Source: JBBECE01 sp040881985
GTDB lineage: Bacteria > Pseudomonadota > Alphaproteobacteria > Rhizobiales > Devosiaceae
DNA: 64,000 nt
Assembly (NCBI GenBank): GCA_040881985.1
Contig: JBBECE010000009.1
Coordinates: 78,324-142,323 of the forward strand
Direction of reading: 5' to 3'
The notes under the pieces were generated by a model. That model was given only the letters and a program-made list of their open reading frames with translations. It was not told where the DNA came from and ran no database searches. Every line of letters starts with the position of its first letter. The stretch's first letter is position 1. Below, piece by piece: positions 16,789 to 26,640 of the stretch. Both the position numbers and the translations under genes were made by a program.

Positions 16789-18561
16789 ATGCACCGCTAT
16801 CGCAGCCACACGTGCGGCGGCCTGAGGGAAGGCGATGTCGGCAAGAATGTCCGCTTGTCCGGCTGGGTGCACCGGATTCGCGATCATGGCGGGCTGCTGT
16901 TCATCGATCTGCGCGACCATTACGGGCTGACGCAGATCGTCGCCGACCCCGATTCGCCGGCGTTCAAACTGGCCGAGACGTTGAAGGCCGAATTTGTGGT
17001 GCGGGTGGACGGGTTGGTGAAGGCGCGGCCGGCCGAGACCGCCAATCCCAATCTGCCGACGGGGGGGGTCGAGGTTTTCGCCTCCGAGATCGAGGTCCTG
17101 GGGCCGGCGGCGGAATTGCCGATGCCGGTCTTCGGCGATCAGGAATATCCGGAGGAGACGCGGCTCAAATACCGGTTCCTCGATTTACGGCGCGAGCGGG
17201 TGCATCGCAATATCGTTCTCAGGTCAGAAATCATCGCCTCGATCAGGCGGCGGATGGTCGGGCAGGGATTTACCGAAATCCAGACGCCGATCCTGACGGC
17301 GTCATCGCCCGAAGGGGCGCGGGATTTTCTGGTGCCGGCGCGGCTGCATCCGGGGAAATTCTACGCGCTGCCGCAGGCGCCGCAGCAGTTCAAGCAGCTG
17401 CTGATGATCGCCGGCTTCGACCGGTATTTTCAGATCGCGCCGTGCTTTCGCGACGAGGACGCGCGGGCCGACCGCTCGCCGGGCGAGTTCTACCAGCTCG
17501 ATCTCGAAATGAGTTTCGTCGAGCAGGAGGACGTGTTCGCCGCGGTCGAGCCGGTGTTCATCGGTCTCTTCGAGGAGTTTGGCGGCGGGCGGAAGGCCAG
17601 CGCGCCGTTCCCGCGGATCGCCTATGACGAGGCGCTACGGAAATACGGGTCGGACAAGCCGGACCTGCGCAACCCGATCGAGATGCAGAACGTCACCGAC
17701 GATTTCCGCGGCTCGGGATTCAAGGTGTTTGCTTCCCAGATCGAGGCGGATGCAAAAGTCGAAGTCTGGGCGATTCCCGCGAAAGGGGGTGGATCCCGCG
17801 CCTTTTGCGACCGGATGAATTCCTGGGCGCAGAGCGAAGGCCAGCCGGGGCTGGGATATATATTCTTCCGGGAAGGAGAAGGCGCCGGCCCCATCGCCAA
17901 GAATATCGGGCCGGAGCGCACCGAGGCAATCCGGACGCGGCTTGCGCTCAAAGACGGCGACGCGGTGTTTTTCGTCTGCGGTGTGCCGGGGAAATTCGCG
18001 ATGTTCGCGGGACAGGCGCGGACGAAAATCGGCGAGGAGCTGAAGCTCGTCGACAAGAGCGGTTTCAAGTTTTGCTGGATCGTCGATTTTCCGATGTTCG
18101 AATGGAACGAGGACGAAAAGAAAGTCGATTTCTCGCACAACCCGTTTTCGATGCCGCAGGGCGGGCTCGAGGCGCTGGAGGGCCGCGATCCACTGACGAT
18201 CAAGGCGTTCCAGTACGACATCGTCTGCAACGGAGTGGAACTCTCCTCGGGGGCGATCCGCAATCACCGGCCGGACATCATGCGAAAAGCCTTTGCGATT
18301 GCCGGCTATGACGCGGCGGTGCTGGAGGAGAAGTTCGGCGGGATGCTGCGGGCGCTGCAGTATGGCGCGCCCCCGCATGGCGGCATCGCGCCCGGGATCG
18401 ACAGAATCGTCATGCTCCTGGCCGGCGAGGAGAACCTCCGCGAGGTGATCGCCTTTCCGATGAACCAGCAGGCCGAGGACCTGCTGATGGGCGCGCCGTC
18501 CCCAGTCACCGCCAAGCAGCTGCGGGAACTGCATATCGCGCTGAAATTGCCGAAGGAGTGA
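16789..18561 (+). CDS. aspS: Aspartyl-tRNA synthetase (bacterial type)
   Basis: Charges tRNA-Asp; many alphaproteobacterial enzymes are non-discriminating and also charge tRNA-Asn. The 590-aa product has an N-terminal OB-fold anticodon-binding domain ([20 protein letters not shown]). Class II motif 2 is in [21 protein letters not shown] bacterial GAD insertion domain spans roughly residues 290-420. Motif 3 is [20 protein letters not shown]. The conserved [15 protein letters not shown] segment is present. The start ATG at 16789 gives [12 protein letters not shown], a typical beginning. Specificity towards tRNA-Asn depends on the absence or presence of gatCAB, which is outside the window. Confidence 0.97.
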   Translation: MHRYRSHTCGGLREGDVGKNVRLSGWVHRIRDHGGLLFIDLRDHYGLTQIVADPDSPAFKLAETLKAEFVVRVDGLVKARPAETANPNLPTGGVEVFASEIEVLGPAAELPMPVFGDQEYPEETRLKYRFLDLRRERVHRNIVLRSEIIASIRRRMVGQGFTEIQTPILTASSPEGARDFLVPARLHPGKFYALPQAPQQFKQLLMIAGFDRYFQIAPCFRDEDARADRSPGEFYQLDLEMSFVEQEDVFAAVEPVFIGLFEEFGGGRKASAPFPRIAYDEALRKYGSDKPDLRNPIEMQNVTDDFRGSGFKVFASQIEADAKVEVWAIPAKGGGSRAFCDRMNSWAQSEGQPGLGYIFFREGEGAGPIAKNIGPERTEAIRTRLALKDGDAVFFVCGVPGKFAMFAGQARTKIGEELKLVDKSGFKFCWIVDFPMFEWNEDEKKVDFSHNPFSMPQGGLEALEGRDPLTIKAFQYDIVCNGVELSSGAIRNHRPDIMRKAFAIAGYDAAVLEEKFGGMLRALQYGAPPHGGIAPGIDRIVMLLAGEENLREVIAFPMNQQAEDLLMGAPSPVTAKQLRELHIALKLPKE

Positions 18562-18839
18562 GGTTCGGTTGACCCTCATCACCGGGCTTGTCCCGGTGAT
18601 CCAGCTGCGCGACGTCCGTCGCGCGCAAAGTGTCATTGCGTCGCTGACGCGACGCGCTGGATGGCCGGCACAAGGCCGGCCAGGAGGGGCAAAAGCAGGC
18701 GCCGGAGTTGTTGCATCGCGTCATGGGTCCTGGGGTCAGGCCCAAGGATGACGAAGTAAGGGCGAGCGCGATGCTTAATGGGGTGTTAACGGCTCGCCGC
18801 TAGGCTCGCGGCGCGATCCGGAGTTTTTGCCGCCCCGCC
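18562..18839. other. Intergenic region with a composite palindromic repeat
   Basis: This 278-nt gap contains ATCACCGGG-CTTGT-CCCGGTGAT (18578-18600), followed by GC-rich inverted repeats and GGCCGGC-ACAA-GGCCGGCC ending near 18682. The modules ATCCAG and GCTGGAT bracket an inner stem. A closely similar module order occurs at 37806-37916. A weaker copy of a second repeat (GTCCTGGGG..CCCAAGGATGAC) follows near 18727-18752. No gene is seen. Confidence 0.65.
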
Positions 18840-20444
18840 ATGCCGGCCCGATTCCTCAACATCCTGATGCTGGTGTCGGCGATGCTGGCTTTCGCGCCGG
18901 TGCTGGCGGTCGATTGGCTGCTCGACGGCTATGTGTCGGAGCGGGAAGGGTCAAGGCTGCAAACCGCGGTCGATCAGGCGTCCCGCGGTATCGAATCCTC
19001 GGTCGAAAGCGCGCTCGGCTCGCTCATCGGCATTATCGCCGCTTCGCCGTCGCTCTGCTCGCCGAGCTTTCTTGCCCGCGTCCAGGACGCAATGCAGCAA
19101 TCGCCGGTGCTGCGGCAGGTGATCGCCACCACCGCCGACGGGGTGCAGCTTTGCGATGGGTTCGGGCGCGAATTCGCCATGACGCCGCTGTCGGCGGCGA
19201 TCCCGATTGCTGGGCGGGTCGAGACCATCACGGTTGTGGCCCTACCGGGCCAGCCGCTGCCGGCGCTGATGGTCAGCGCGCCGGCGGGCGAGGGGCGGCA
19301 GGTATCGGGCTTCGTGCCGGTCAATCCGCAGCTCGATCTGGGACTGCCGGAGACGCTGCGGCAGGCGAGCGTCCTCAGGATCGCGCTGACCGACGGCACC
19401 GAGATCGCGACTTTCGGCGATCCGAGCCTTTTCGACCGGCCGGGGAACAGGCCCGATTTCATCGTCGCCGAGGCGATGGCGGGGGACATTCCGATCCGTG
19501 CCGAGGCGGCGGTTCCGCTGGGACTGGTCAGGACCGGTTATGCCGACCTCGATATCGGCTTCACCCTCGTCGCTTGCCTCATCAGCGGGACATTCCTGTG
19601 GCTGGTGCTGCTCTATGCGCGGCGCGTCGACAATCCGGGTTTCGAGCTCAACCGGGCGATCGCCCGCGGCCATTTGCGGCCGCGCTATCAGCCGGTCGTC
19701 AATCTGACGACGGGGCGGGTCGAGGGCTGCGAGGTGCTGATCCGGTGGGAGAAGCCAACGGGGGAAGTCGTCTCGCCGGGTGCGTTTATCGACTATGCCG
19801 AGATGAGCGGGCTGGCGATCCCGATGACTTTGAGCCTGATGCGGCAGGTGCGCGACGATCTCGAACCGCTCTGCCGCGAGCAGCCGCAGCTGAAAATCTC
19901 GATCAACCTCTTCGAGGGACATTTCCGCGACGGCACGATTGTCGAGGACGTCGTCACGATTTTCGACGGGTCGGCGGTGCAATACGAGCAGCTGGTCTTC
20001 GAGATCACCGAGCGGCAGCCGCTCGAGGACAAGAAGGGCGCCAACGCGACGATCGCCGGGTTGCACCGGCTCGGCTGCAAGGTGGCGCTCGACGATGCCG
20101 GGACGGGGCATTCGAACCTCTCGTATTTGCAGGAACTTGGCATCGACATCGTCAAGATCGACAGGGTGTTCACCGACTTCATCAAGGTGCGAACCGACAC
20201 GGTGCCGGTCGTCGATGGGCTGATTTCGATGGCGCGCGACCTCAAGATGGAGGTCATCGCCGAAGGGGTCGAGACGGTGGAACAGGCGCTGTACCTGAAA
20301 GCCAAGGGCGTGACGCTAGCGCAGGGGTACCTGTTCGCGCGGCCGCTCACCCTCGGCGACTATGAAGAGATGGCCCGGCGGATGAACGCGGTACGCAAGG
20401 TCGCCGCGGACGAATTGCTCGGGGCGGCGGCGAGCGCGGCGTAA
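18840..20444 (+). CDS. CSS-motif sensor EAL-domain cyclic-di-GMP phosphodiesterase
   Basis: A 534-aa membrane protein. An N-terminal transmembrane helix (residues 5-27) precedes a periplasmic sensor domain of about 200 residues with two cysteines (SLCSPSF, VQLCDGF), like CSS-motif sensors whose disulphide controls activity. A second helix lies near residues 238-258 (FTLVACLISGTFLWLVLLYA). The C-terminal EAL domain follows. Its catalytic signature is EVLIRW, with SINLFEGHF, FEITERQPL, ALDDAGTGHSNLSYL and EVIAEGVET, so all metal-binding acids appear present and hydrolysis of c-di-GMP is expected. There is no GGDEF domain. It likely links envelope redox or Dsb status to motility or biofilm state, an inference from the family. 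Confidence 0.88.
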   Translation: MPARFLNILMLVSAMLAFAPVLAVDWLLDGYVSEREGSRLQTAVDQASRGIESSVESALGSLIGIIAASPSLCSPSFLARVQDAMQQSPVLRQVIATTADGVQLCDGFGREFAMTPLSAAIPIAGRVETITVVALPGQPLPALMVSAPAGEGRQVSGFVPVNPQLDLGLPETLRQASVLRIALTDGTEIATFGDPSLFDRPGNRPDFIVAEAMAGDIPIRAEAAVPLGLVRTGYADLDIGFTLVACLISGTFLWLVLLYARRVDNPGFELNRAIARGHLRPRYQPVVNLTTGRVEGCEVLIRWEKPTGEVVSPGAFIDYAEMSGLAIPMTLSLMRQVRDDLEPLCREQPQLKISINLFEGHFRDGTIVEDVVTIFDGSAVQYEQLVFEITERQPLEDKKGANATIAGLHRLGCKVALDDAGTGHSNLSYLQELGIDIVKIDRVFTDFIKVRTDTVPVVDGLISMARDLKMEVIAEGVETVEQALYLKAKGVTLAQGYLFARPLTLGDYEEMARRMNAVRKVAADELLGAAASAA

Positions 20445-20450
20445 GTTTCC

Positions 20451-20483
20451 TCGTCATTCTCGGGTCAAGCCCGAGGATGACGA
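20451..20483. terminator. Strong palindrome after the EAL gene, possible terminator
   Basis: TCGTCAT and ATGACGA flank CTCGGG-TCAAG-CCCGAG, giving a stem of about 14 bp with one mismatch. It lies just after the stop codon at 20444. There is no T-tract, so it may be a member of the dispersed repeat family that also stabilises the RNA 3' end rather than a classical terminator. Confidence 0.45.
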
Positions 20484-20552
20484 ATACACCACCCGCGCCT
20501 TTCCTTTTGCGGCAAATGGTGGCACCAAGTGGCCGCAAATGGGAGGCACCAC

Positions 20553-22868
20553 ATGGCGTCCGATCCGGCCGAAGCCCCGCTGTCGCTGCGCGAGGCGGCG
20601 CTGCATTTCCACGAATATCCGAGGCCCGGCAAGCTCGAAATCTCGCCGACCAAGCCGCTCGGAAACCAGCGCGATCTGGCGCTGGCCTATTCGCCGGGCG
20701 TCGCCGCGCCGTGCGAGGAAATCGAGAAAAACCCGGAGATGGCGGCGCGCTACACCTCGCGCGCCAATCTGGTGGCGGTGATTTCCAACGGCACGGCGGT
20801 GCTCGGCCTCGGGGCGATCGGGGCGCTGGCGTCGAAGCCGGTGATGGAGGGCAAGGCGGTGCTCTTCAAGAAATTCGCCGGGATCGACGCGATGGACATC
20901 GAGATCGACGAGACCGACCCGAAAAAATTCATCGAAGTGGTGCGACCGCTCGAGCCGACTTTCGGGGGGATCAATCTCGAGGACATCAAGGCCCCCGAAT
21001 GCTTCGAGATCGAGGAAGCGCTGAAGCGGCGGATGAAAATCCCGGTCTTCCATGACGATCAGCACGGCACCGCGATCATTGTGGCGGCGGCGGTGCTGAA
21101 CGGGCTGGAGCTGGCGAAGAAGAAACTCTCCGAGGTCAAGATCGTCACTTCGGGCGCCGGAGCCGCGGCGATTGCGTGCCTCAATCTGCTCGTCGCGCTC
21201 GGGGCGCAGCGGAAGAATATCTGGGTCGCCGATCGCGAAGGGATCGTCGCGACCTCGCGCGGCAACAAGATGGACCGCTGGCGGGGGGCCTTCGCGCAGG
21301 ACACCAAGTTCAAGGACCTCGCCGAGGCGATGCCGGGAGCGGATATTTTTCTCGGGTTGAGCGCCGCCGGGGTGCTCGCGCCGGAGATGCTCGCCAAGAT
21401 GACGAAAAACCCCCTGGTGATGGCGCTCGCCAACCCGGTGCCGGAAATCATGCCTGAACTCGCCAAGAAGGCGCGGCCGGACGCGATGGTGTGCACCGGC
21501 AGATCCGACTATCCCAACCAGGTCAACAATGTCCTCTGCTTTCCGTTCCTCTTCCGCGGCGCGCTCGATGTCGGGGCGACGGCGATCAACGAGGAAATGA
21601 AGATGGCGGCGGTCGAGGCGATCGCGCGCCTCGCGCACGAGCCGGCGCTCGAGGCGGCGACGACCGAGCAGGGGGCGACCTTCGGGCCGGATTATCTCAT
21701 TCCCAATCCGTTCGACCAGCGGCTGATTTTGCGCATTGCGCCGGCGGTGGCGCGGGCGGCGATGGAGTCGGGCGTGGCGACGCGGCCGATCGCCGATTTC
21801 GAGGCCTATCAGGACCGGCTCAACCGCTTCGTCTTCCGCTCGGGGCTGGTGATGAAGCCGATCATCACCCAGGCGCGGTCGAACCCGAAGCGGGTGGTCT
21901 TCGCCGATGGCGAGGACGAGCGGGTGCTGCGGGCCACCCAGGTCCTGATCGAGGATCACATGGCCAAGCCAATTCTCATTGGCCGGCCGGCGGTGATCGA
22001 GAACCGGATCAAGCGGTTCGGGCTCAATCTCAAGCCCGGCAAGGATTTCGAACTCGTCAATCCCGAGGACGATCCGCGCTACCGCGAATATGTGGGGCTG
22101 TTCCATTCGCTCGTCGGGCGGTCGGGGGTGACCCCGGAGACGGCGCGGACGATTGTGCGGACCAATCCCACCGTCATCGGGGCGCTGGCGGTCAAGCGCG
22201 GGGAGGCGGATGCGCTGATCTGCGGGCTGCAGCGGCAATATATCCGCCATGTGCGCGACATCAAATCGGTGATCGGGCTGGCGCCGGGCGTCACGGACGT
22301 CTCGGCGCTGTCGATGCTGATCCTGCCGCGGGGGGTGTTCTTCTTCGCCGACACCTACGTCAACATCTCGCCGACCGCCGACGAGATCGTCGAGATCGCG
22401 CTGCTGGGGCGGGACCATCTCAAGCGCTTCGGCATCGAGGCGCGGATCGCGCTGTTGAGCTATTCCAACTTCGGCTCGCGGGACGGGGAGACGGCGTTCA
22501 AGATGCGCGAGGCGTACCAAAAGCTCAAATCGCGCGAGCCCGGGCTGATCGTCGAGGGCGAGATGCAGGGCGACGTGGCGCTGAGCGAGATTTTGCGCGA
22601 ACGCTACATTCCGGACACCCAACTCAAGGGCGAGGCGAATCTGCTGATTTTTCCAAACCTCGAATCGGCGAACCTCGCGATGACGATCCTGAAAGGCATG
22701 ACTGACGCGCTCGCGGTCGGGCCGATCCTGATGGGGACGGCGCAATCGGCGCATATCCTCGCGCCGTCGGTGACCAGTCGCGGCATCGTCAACATGACGG
22801 CGGTGGCGGTGACCGAGGCGATCGACCTCGAACGGACGGGGATGAAGTCGGCGGCGCGGAAGAAGTGA
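20553..22868 (+). CDS. maeB: NADP-dependent malic enzyme with phosphotransacetylase-like C-terminus
   Basis: Decarboxylates malate to pyruvate. The 771-aa multidomain form is typical of Gram-negative MaeB. The N-terminal malic domain includes [15 protein letters not shown] and the catalytic Lys region [17 protein letters not shown]. The NAD(P) domain has [17 protein letters not shown] phosphotransacetylase-like domain begins near residue 440 ([25 protein letters not shown]) and is regulatory, usually binding acetyl-CoA. The ATG at 20553 ([17 protein letters not shown]) is preferred over the longer frame from 20529. It feeds pyruvate to the PDH complex encoded at the other end of the window. 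Confidence 0.95.
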   Translation: MASDPAEAPLSLREAALHFHEYPRPGKLEISPTKPLGNQRDLALAYSPGVAAPCEEIEKNPEMAARYTSRANLVAVISNGTAVLGLGAIGALASKPVMEGKAVLFKKFAGIDAMDIEIDETDPKKFIEVVRPLEPTFGGINLEDIKAPECFEIEEALKRRMKIPVFHDDQHGTAIIVAAAVLNGLELAKKKLSEVKIVTSGAGAAAIACLNLLVALGAQRKNIWVADREGIVATSRGNKMDRWRGAFAQDTKFKDLAEAMPGADIFLGLSAAGVLAPEMLAKMTKNPLVMALANPVPEIMPELAKKARPDAMVCTGRSDYPNQVNNVLCFPFLFRGALDVGATAINEEMKMAAVEAIARLAHEPALEAATTEQGATFGPDYLIPNPFDQRLILRIAPAVARAAMESGVATRPIADFEAYQDRLNRFVFRSGLVMKPIITQARSNPKRVVFADGEDERVLRATQVLIEDHMAKPILIGRPAVIENRIKRFGLNLKPGKDFELVNPEDDPRYREYVGLFHSLVGRSGVTPETARTIVRTNPTVIGALAVKRGEADALICGLQRQYIRHVRDIKSVIGLAPGVTDVSALSMLILPRGVFFFADTYVNISPTADEIVEIALLGRDHLKRFGIEARIALLSYSNFGSRDGETAFKMREAYQKLKSREPGLIVEGEMQGDVALSEILRERYIPDTQLKGEANLLIFPNLESANLAMTILKGMTDALAVGPILMGTAQSAHILAPSVTSRGIVNMTAVAVTEAIDLERTGMKSAARKK

Positions 22869-22875
22869 GGACTGT

Positions 22876-22900
22876 TCCCTCCCCCTTTCTGGGGGAGGTG
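22876..22900. repeat. C-rich/G-rich hairpin repeat
   Basis: CCCTCCCCC and GGGGGAGG form a stem around TTTCT between maeB and folD. It is one of at least six similar hairpins in the window (see 2101-2122, 24466-24498, 26526-26619, 30243-30262, 52133-52154). Confidence 0.6.
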
Positions 22901-22915
22901 AAGAAAGAAGGACTC

Positions 22916-23809
22916 ATGGCCGCAAGGATCATCGACGGCAAGGCATTCGCGGCGGGCCTCAGGGCGCGGGTGGCGGGGCACGTGATGAGGCTCAAGGCCG
23001 AGCATGGCGTGACCCCGGGGCTGGCGGTGGCAATCGTCGGGGAGGACCCGGCAAGCCAGGTCTATGTGCGCAACAAGGCCAGGCAGTCCGCTGAGACGGG
23101 GATGAATTCGTTCCATTACGAGCTGCCGGGCAATCTGCCCGAGGCGGAGCTGCTGGCGCTGATCGGCGCGCTCAACACACGCGACGATGTCGACGGGATT
23201 CTGGTGCAGATGCCGGTGCCGGCGCAGATCGATGCGCGGAAAATCATCGAGGCGATTTCACCGGCCAAGGACGTCGACTGCTTCACCCCCGAGAATGTCG
23301 GCAGACTGGCGATCGGGATTGAAGCGCCGGTGCCGTGCACGCCGCTCGCCTGCCTGATGCTGTTGCGCGACACGCTGGGATCGCTGGCGGGCGCCAATGC
23401 CGTGATCGTCGGGCGGTCGAACCTCGTCGGCAAGCCGATGGCGCAGCTGCTGTTGCGCGACAATTGCACGGTGACGATAGCGCATTCGAAGACCCGCGAC
23501 CTCAAGGCGCTCTGCCGCACCGCGGATATTCTCGTCGCGGCGATCGGGCGGGCGGAGATGATCCGCGGCGACTGGATCAAGTCGGGGGCGACGGTCATCG
23601 ATGTCGGGATCAACCGGATTGCCGACGGGGCGGGCAAGACCAAACTCGTCGGCGATGTGGCGTTCGTCGAGGCGGTCAAGGTCGCGGGCGCGATCACCCC
23701 GGTGCCGGGCGGGGTCGGACCGATGACGATTGCGTGCCTGTTGGCGAATACGGTCGTGGCGGCGTGCCTCAGGCGCGGGATCGCGGCGCCGGGGGATTTG
23801 GGCGCCTAA
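22916..23809 (+). CDS. folD: Bifunctional methylene-THF dehydrogenase/methenyl-THF cyclohydrolase FolD
   Basis: Interconverts 5,10-methylene-THF and 10-formyl-THF, supplying the formyl donor used by PurN. The 297-aa product starts at the ATG at 22916 ([12 protein letters not shown]). Conserved features are the catalytic Tyr-Lys motif ([15 protein letters not shown]), the substrate loop [27 protein letters not shown] and [11 protein letters not shown]. The Rossmann segment is [18 protein letters not shown], and the end is [16 protein letters not shown]. It follows maeB by 47 nt and ends with a 4-bp convergent overlap with the nuclease gene. Confidence 0.97.
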   Translation: MAARIIDGKAFAAGLRARVAGHVMRLKAEHGVTPGLAVAIVGEDPASQVYVRNKARQSAETGMNSFHYELPGNLPEAELLALIGALNTRDDVDGILVQMPVPAQIDARKIIEAISPAKDVDCFTPENVGRLAIGIEAPVPCTPLACLMLLRDTLGSLAGANAVIVGRSNLVGKPMAQLLLRDNCTVTIAHSKTRDLKALCRTADILVAAIGRAEMIRGDWIKSGATVIDVGINRIADGAGKTKLVGDVAFVEAVKVAGAITPVPGGVGPMTIACLLANTVVAACLRRGIAAPGDLGA

Positions 23810-24360
23810 CACCAGGAACTGCGCGAACCGGTCCAGGTTTCGGCGAGGCCTTCGGCCACCAGAACTTCGCCGAGCGACTGTCCGTCGCGGGTGACGACGC
23901 GCAATTTGCGGCCATAGACATCTTCATCGCGCGAACCGGAACTGCCGATTTCGAACGGGCCGGCATTGAGCAGCGCGTTGAGGCGCAGGGTCGCTTGCCG
24001 GCCGAGCGCGGCTTCATGGGCGCATTGCGGGGCGGAGACTTCCGGGGTGTTGATGTCGGCGAGGCGGATCTTGACACCGCGATGCCAGATGGTGTCGCCG
24101 TCGACGACGCAGGTGACGCGCACCGCGCTCGAACAAATGGAAAAGCTGTCGGTGTAAAGCGCGCCGGTCGCCGCGTTGAGTTGGATCGGCGCCGAGCGCA
24201 AATACATAGCGCCGAAAAAGGCGACGGCGACGAAAGCGAAGCCGGGCAGCACCAAGAGATCGAGCCAGCGCCTGGCGCTTCCCTGGCCGCGGTGGACGCG
24301 CGGGCCCGGGTTCTGAACCGTGCCGGCGTTGCGGCGCCTGAATTCCCTCACGTCGTTCAT
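23806..24360 (-). CDS. Membrane-anchored thermonuclease-family (SNase-like) protein
   Basis: A 184-aa protein with a basic N-terminus, one transmembrane helix (residues 31-51, [20 protein letters not shown]) and a C-terminal staphylococcal nuclease-like OB fold facing the periplasm. The active-site cluster is visible: [20 protein letters not shown] with the following TPE, giving the Asp, Arg and Glu, and [12 protein letters not shown] for the second Arg. Four cysteines in the outer domain ([16 protein letters not shown]) may form disulphides. Its role is unknown and nucleic-acid scavenging is possible. Convergent with folD. Confidence 0.82.
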   Translation of the reverse strand: MNDVREFRRRNAGTVQNPGPRVHRGQGSARRWLDLLVLPGFAFVAVAFFGAMYLRSAPIQLNAATGALYTDSFSICSSAVRVTCVVDGDTIWHRGVKIRLADINTPEVSAPQCAHEAALGRQATLRLNALLNAGPFEIGSSGSRDEDVYGRKLRVVTRDGQSLGEVLVAEGLAETWTGSRSSWC

Positions 24361-24465
24361 CTATCTCTCCTACGACGCGCCGAGTCACCCGGGGATAAGA
24401 TGGTGCCCGAGGGTGGTTGCTGACAGCAGTGAGGGGAAATGCGGTGAAGGAGGAGTTAAGGGGGA

Positions 24466-24498
24466 CCCCACCCCAACCCCTCCCCACAAGGGGGAGGG
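24466..24498. repeat. C-rich/G-rich hairpin repeat
   Basis: CCCCACCCCAACCCCTCCCC is followed by ACAA and GGGGGAGGG, immediately after the stop codon of the ASKHA-ferredoxin gene (24501). It corresponds to the left half of the 94-bp unit at 26526-26619 and could act as the 3' end of the operon transcript. Confidence 0.6.
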
Positions 24499-24500
24499 AG

Positions 24501-26504
24501 TTAGTGCTTCCGGCGGCGCGGACGGCCCGAAAGGTCGGGCGCGGGCAGCGGGGCCAGGCCGAAATGCGCGCGGGTCAGGGGGAAGGGATCGACGCTGTTC
24601 GGCATTCCCATGGCGGCGACGAAGTGCTCCTGAAAGCGCGGTTCGAGGGCGGTTTCGATCTTGGTCACTTTTTGCACCGTCGCTTCGATTTCAGCGCGGC
24701 GGGAGAGATCGAGGAGCGCGATCAGCGCCCCCTGGCCGGCGGCATTGCCAACGGCGCTGACCTTGTCGATCGGGCAATCGGGGACGAGGCCGAGGAGCAT
24801 GGCGTAGGCGGGGTCGATATAGGACCCGAACGCGCCGGCGAGGCGGATCTCGGCGAGGGTCTCGAGATTTGACTTGTCCATCAATAGCTTGACCCCGGCA
24901 TAAAGCGCCGCCTTGGCGAGCTGGATGGCGCGGACGTCGTTTTGGGTGACCAGCAGTCGCGGCGTGCCCTCGGCGAGGACATAGCTCCAGGTGCGGCCGT
25001 GGGCGACGAGTTTTTGCGCCTCGGCGTCGTTGGCGGGCGCGCGAACGATGCCGTCGGGCGCGAGAATGCCGGCGAGCAGCATTTCACCGATCGCCTCGAT
25101 GATGCCAGAGCCGCAAATACCTGTGACGCCGGTGGTTTTCACACCTTCGGCGAATCCCGGCGCGTCCGACCAGAGATCGCTGCCGATGATTCGATAGCGG
25201 GCGGCAAGGGTCGCCTTGTCGATGCGGACGCGCTCGATGGCACCGGGGGCGGCGCGCTGGCCGGCGGAAATTTCGGCGCCCTCGAAGGCTGGCCCGGTCG
25301 GCGAAGAAGCCGCGTAGAGCGCGTGAGCGTCCCAGAGCATGATCTCGGCGTTGGTGCCGACATCGACGACGAGGGTCGGGTGCGGCTGGGCCTCGGGCTG
25401 TTGCGAGAGGAGGACGGCGGCGGCGTCGGCGCCGACATGGCCGGCGATCAGCGGCAGCAAATAAACCCGCCCGCCGGAGCCGAGGTCGATGCCGATCTCG
25501 TCGGCGCGGCAATGGACTGAGCCGGACTGGGCGAGCGCGAACGGCGCCTGGCCCAGCGGGGTCGGATCGAGGCCAAGAAACAGGTGATGCATGATCGGAT
25601 TGCCGACAAAGACCGCATCGAGCAGCGATACACGGGGCCGGCCGGCGGTCGCGAGCAATTCGGCGACGAGACTGTTGATAGCGGCGCGGACTGCATCGGT
25701 CAGGGCGGTGCGGCCCCCTTCGTTCATCATCACATAGGAGACGCGGCTCATCAGATCCTCGCCGAAGCGGATCTGCGGATTGGCAACGCCGCGAGAGGCG
25801 AGGATTTCGCCGGTCATCAGGTCGACGAGGTGGGCGGCGATGGTCGTCGAGCCGATATCCACCGCGAGGCCGGTCAGTTCCTCGGTGTAGCCGGGGAAAA
25901 GCGCAACGATCTCGGGGGTGGCGGTGTCCATTCGGACGGCGCAGGTCAGCTCGCGATTGTGGGCGGCAAGCAAGGGTTGGAGCAAGGGCAGGGCGGCGAA
26001 GGCAAGGGTGACGTTCTTGAGGCCGAAGCCGGTCTCGACCGCGCGGCAGAGCCGGTCGGCATCGCCCACGGGCGCGGGCATGTCGGGGTCGGGCACCTCG
26101 GCATAGCAAAGCCGGACGGCGGGATTGCGGATCATGCCGAATGTCGAGGCGTCCTTGCGGATCGTCTGGCCGGCGACGCGGAAGGCGTCGGGGATGTCGA
26201 TGACGATATTGCCGGTGACGGTCGCGGCGCAGGAGAGGCGCAAGCCGGGATCGAGGCCGCGCTTTTCGTCGTAGCGGGCTTCGATGGCGCCCGGCGGGCT
26301 CAAATGGGAAGCGGCGCTGTCGATGCCGAATTTGGCGAAGTGGCCCTCGGCGATAGTGACCTTGCACTTGCCGCAAATGCCGCGCCCGCCGCAGACGCTT
26401 TCGACATAGACGCCGAGCGATCGCGCCGCGTCGAGCACCGGGGTGCCGGCGGGGAAGCGGCCGCGCTTGCCGGAGGGCTGAAAGACGACGAGGGGGTCGT
26501 TCAT
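24501..26504 (-). CDS. RACo/RamA-like corrinoid activator (2Fe-2S ferredoxin plus ASKHA domain, DUF4445)
   Basis: Probably re-reduces the inactive Co(II) corrinoid protein encoded upstream, using ATP. The 667-aa product starts at 26504 (MNDPLVVFQPSGKRG). An N-terminal plant-type 2Fe-2S domain has the cysteine pattern SVCGGRGICGKCKV with a fourth Cys in LRLSCAAT. A linker follows. The ASKHA ATPase domain has LAVDIGSTTIAAHLVDL near residue 215, FVGNPIMHHLFLGLDPTPLG, VVDVGTNAEIMLW, TGICGSGIIEAIGEML and LAGAFGSYIDPAYAMLLGL. It has the same order as RamA/RACo activators of methyltransferase systems. It ends the operon, separated from the pterin enzyme gene by the 26526-26619 repeat. Confidence 0.88.
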   Translation of the reverse strand: MNDPLVVFQPSGKRGRFPAGTPVLDAARSLGVYVESVCGGRGICGKCKVTIAEGHFAKFGIDSAASHLSPPGAIEARYDEKRGLDPGLRLSCAATVTGNIVIDIPDAFRVAGQTIRKDASTFGMIRNPAVRLCYAEVPDPDMPAPVGDADRLCRAVETGFGLKNVTLAFAALPLLQPLLAAHNRELTCAVRMDTATPEIVALFPGYTEELTGLAVDIGSTTIAAHLVDLMTGEILASRGVANPQIRFGEDLMSRVSYVMMNEGGRTALTDAVRAAINSLVAELLATAGRPRVSLLDAVFVGNPIMHHLFLGLDPTPLGQAPFALAQSGSVHCRADEIGIDLGSGGRVYLLPLIAGHVGADAAAVLLSQQPEAQPHPTLVVDVGTNAEIMLWDAHALYAASSPTGPAFEGAEISAGQRAAPGAIERVRIDKATLAARYRIIGSDLWSDAPGFAEGVKTTGVTGICGSGIIEAIGEMLLAGILAPDGIVRAPANDAEAQKLVAHGRTWSYVLAEGTPRLLVTQNDVRAIQLAKAALYAGVKLLMDKSNLETLAEIRLAGAFGSYIDPAYAMLLGLVPDCPIDKVSAVGNAAGQGALIALLDLSRRAEIEATVQKVTKIETALEPRFQEHFVAAMGMPNSVDPFPLTRAHFGLAPLPAPDLSGRPRRRKH

Positions 26505-26525
26505 CAGATGTGGCTTCCGCCGAAC

Positions 26526-26619
26526 CAACCCCCACCCCGACCCTCCCGCTTGTTGGGGGAGGGGGAAGTGACCTCCCCTCGAAAGGGGGAGGTCGGCGCG
26601 TAGCGCCGGGTGGGGGTTG
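26526..26619. repeat. 94-bp MITE-like palindromic unit
   Basis: Perfect 12-bp outer arms, CAACCCCCACCC (26526-26537) and GGGTGGGGGTTG (26608-26619), enclose two inner hairpins. One is CCCTCCC..GGGGGAGGG, and the other is GACCTCCCC-TCGAAA-GGGGGAGGTC. The inner hairpins recur singly elsewhere in the window. It sits in the operon between the pterin methyltransferase and the activator gene, where it could modulate transcript stability or expression of the activator. Confidence 0.7.
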
Positions 26620-26640
26620 ATCCTTGTGCAGACATTCTCC

